DNA from: Candidatus Methylobacter oryzae
GTDB taxonomy: Bacteria; Pseudomonadota; Gammaproteobacteria; Methylococcales; Methylomonadaceae
Reading direction: 5' to 3'
DNA length: 64,000 nucleotides
Assembly (NCBI RefSeq): GCF_003994235.2
Contig: NZ_RYFG02000026.1
Coordinates: forward strand, 55,458-119,457
Shown: positions 62,745-64,000 of the stretch, piece by piece
Layout: every line of letters starts with the position of its first letter
How positions within the stretch are numbered: the stretch's first letter is position 1
Notes under the pieces: model-generated
The model's input: only the letters and a program-made list of their open reading frames with translations
What the model was told of the DNA's origin: nothing
The model's database searches: none
Position numbers and translations under genes: made by a program

Positions 62745-62894
62745 TTATCCACCATTATTTTCCAAAATCAGGCAATGCGGCCGTGTCGTGTCGTTTAACG
62801 CCGTCCAGCCAAGTATTCCCGCACTGTATAAAAACCAAGCGACAAATAAAATTTTTAATGTACGGTTGTTGTTTGAGGTTTTTTGCTTTTTCAT
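62745..62894 (-). CDS. Small single-span membrane protein upstream of the chemoreceptor
   Basis: A 49-residue protein: basic N-terminus [11 protein letters not shown], one span [16 protein letters not shown], short tail ending ENNGG. The start (62894) is in the middle of a longer frame that shows no domain. It is 5 bp upstream of the chemoreceptor, so it may be a companion subunit, but no relatives are recognised. Confidence 0.5.
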   Translation of the reverse strand: MKKQKTSNNNRTLKILFVAWFLYSAGILGWTALNDTTRPHCLILENNGG

Positions 62895-63450
62895 TATTGC
62901 TTTTGACGCTCCAGCGGAGCTACAGAGAGTCAAGATAAAAAACGTTTTGGCGCGTATCCGCATTTTTGAATCAGAACTGATTTCGCATACGCATCCGGTG
63001 AAACGTAAATTATCGGCGGCATTAAAACTTCTCCGGTAATTATCCACGCTATATCGATAACTACCAGCAATTTATAAAGGTTATTTATCCGATACAAAAA
63101 CTTCCAGCGATGCCGAAGGGAATAAGGATGAAATATAACTTTGCAAGATATTGAAAGAAAAATAAAAAACGCTGGCTTACGCTTCAAAACTTACCGCCGG
63201 CATAACACTAACCATAATTCAAGCTGGATACCGCTAAAGCGGAGCTCGAGCGGTTTTGATCATTATTGAGCGTGTTGACCGAATTTTTGTTACAAAGAGA
63301 AACATCAGCAGCCTTGCAGGTCGCGCAACAGCTTTTCGTTGCACGACATTTGGAGCTTGAAAATAACCATCGGGAGCTATTAATAAATTTGAAGAATTGC
63401 GTAGACCAACTCCACTAAGCTTGAATCAGGCTAATATAAAGAGGCTTTAT
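62895..63450. other. Gap between the chemoreceptor and the TonB receptor
   Basis: About 550 bp with no full gene. From 63218 to 63418 (plus) a frame reads FKLDTAKAELERF, stop, then LLSVLTEFLLQRETSAALQV and ends VDQLH. Its helical, protein-like composition suggests a gene remnant that I cannot name. The rest is AT-rich and shows nothing. Confidence 0.4.
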
Positions 63451-64000
63451 TTAATAACTCACCCTAAAGCCAATCTCAGCGCCCCGCCCCGGCTCCGGCG
63501 CGAAATTCCGCAGGTAAGAGGTAGAGTTTCGGATATTTTCGTTCAGCAAATTATTGGCCTTCGCAAACACCATCACATCCGCGCCGTGCAAATCCAGGAC
63601 TTGGTATTGCGTGCCGAGACTCAGTAGCAAATACCCGGCCGTGGCGGTATCGTTGTCGCCCGCATGAGTCTGGGCCTCGCCGCGCGTTAGGCGCAGATTG
63701 GTATTCCACTCGCCTTTGCCGTGGTCGATTTGGAAACCGAAACGCAACGGCGCATGCGCGGCACATCGCGGCTATCGACGAACCGGCCCCTGGTAAAATC
63801 GCTGAACAATGTTAAATCAACCGCCCCGAAGCGGTTTTGCATCAACGGGAAGATCAGTTTGCTTTCATAGCCCATGAACGTTGCATCGGCTTGGCGGGTT
63901 TCGAGTATAGGCGCACCGTCTATAAATTCGCCGTTACGTTGCTGGTAAATATAATTGCCGGCCCAATTGTGGAACAGGTCCAATTGAGCTTTAATCCAGT
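63451..64000 (-). pseudogene. TonB-dependent receptor, C-terminal part, with an apparent frameshift
   Basis: The minus strand encodes the last part of an outer membrane beta-barrel; 5' sequence continues beyond the window. One frame (from 64000) gives AGNYIYQQRNGEFIDGAPIL, then YESKLIFPLMQNR, and runs to RFVDSRDVPRM. The next frame gives PLRFGFQIDHGKGEWNTNLR and ends NFAPEPGRGAEIGFRVSY, the conserved terminal strand of TonB receptors. The join near 63747-63758 lacks one base (ATGCGCCG where ATGGCGCCG would keep the frame), inside a GCGCATGCGC palindrome. It is either a real frameshift or a sequencing error. The part seen resembles zinc-receptor (ZnuD)-like proteins. Confidence 0.8.

Noticed and set aside
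1..64000. CRISPR array or cas genes
   Set aside because: No run of evenly spaced identical repeats with unique spacers was found. The tandem units at 51674 and 8438 are too few and too degenerate.

Overview
The window looks like chromosomal DNA of a gammaproteobacterium, most likely a methanotroph of the order Methylococcales. The gene set is typical gammaproteobacterial (tsaB beside yoaA, trmJ-cysE-iscR, rsmA-pdxA, UDG-rimI). A pyrophosphate-type phosphofructokinase next to fructose-1,6-bisphosphatase fits the sugar-phosphate metabolism of methanotrophs. No methane monooxygenase or other diagnostic C1 gene lies here, so the order-level placement is inference.

Layout. 1-3.3 kb: an aldehyde dehydrogenase cut by the window edge, then an overlapping minus-strand trio of amidoligase, class I glutamine amidotransferase and a YqaA-like membrane protein. 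3.7-8 kb: a stand-alone M41-like metalloprotease and a large soluble sensor ending in a CheW domain. 8-14.4 kb: a worn accessory stretch with a RecD2 helicase remnant, an orphan LysR regulator, a small exported protein, a fatty acid desaturase, an IS1182-type insertion sequence whose transposase carries an in-frame stop, and a decayed RhuM-family gene. 14.5-33 kb: mostly housekeeping genes (LTA-synthase-like sulfatase, tsaB, yoaA, diguanylate cyclase, multicopper oxidase, thpR, xseA, two tandem PilZ proteins, sugE-tusB-tusE, hslR, rhodanese, ispH, rraA, trhP, MOSC protein). 33.4-42 kb: rubredoxin, truncated haemoglobin, nsrR with two NsrR-like operators, and a tripartite efflux operon (lipoprotein, EmrB-like, hemerythrin, NodT, EmrA-like) with a divergent LysR regulator. 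42-57.5 kb: dtd, PPi-PFK, fbp, arfB, pssA, leuA, UDG, rimI, suhB, trmJ, cysE, iscR, iscS, iscA, rsmA, pdxA. 57.6-64 kb: tRNA-Asp, a COG0523 GTPase, an unrecognised membrane protein, a chemoreceptor, and the end of a frameshifted TonB-dependent receptor.

The strongest non-standard signal is a family of short palindromic repeats, about 55-58 bp long. Six copies were found by eye. Four sit in gene flanks: just 3' of the haemoglobin gene, at the stop codon of the PFK gene, between yoaA and the diguanylate cyclase gene, and in the leader of iscR. Two lie inside open reading frames, in the sulfatase and in the 3' end of the uracil-DNA glycosylase gene, in the same orientation and the same reading frame. 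This resembles the palindromic elements known from Rickettsia genes. A second MITE-like family has about 16-bp inverted ends (81 bp and 135 bp copies), and at least three further hairpin repeat families are scattered between genes.

No CRISPR array, prophage, conjugation locus or recognised defence island is visible. The closest things to new systems are the amidoligase-amidotransferase operon, the in-frame palindromic repeat family, the Cache-CheW fusion, and the hemerythrin inside an efflux operon beside an NsrR-controlled haemoglobin gene.
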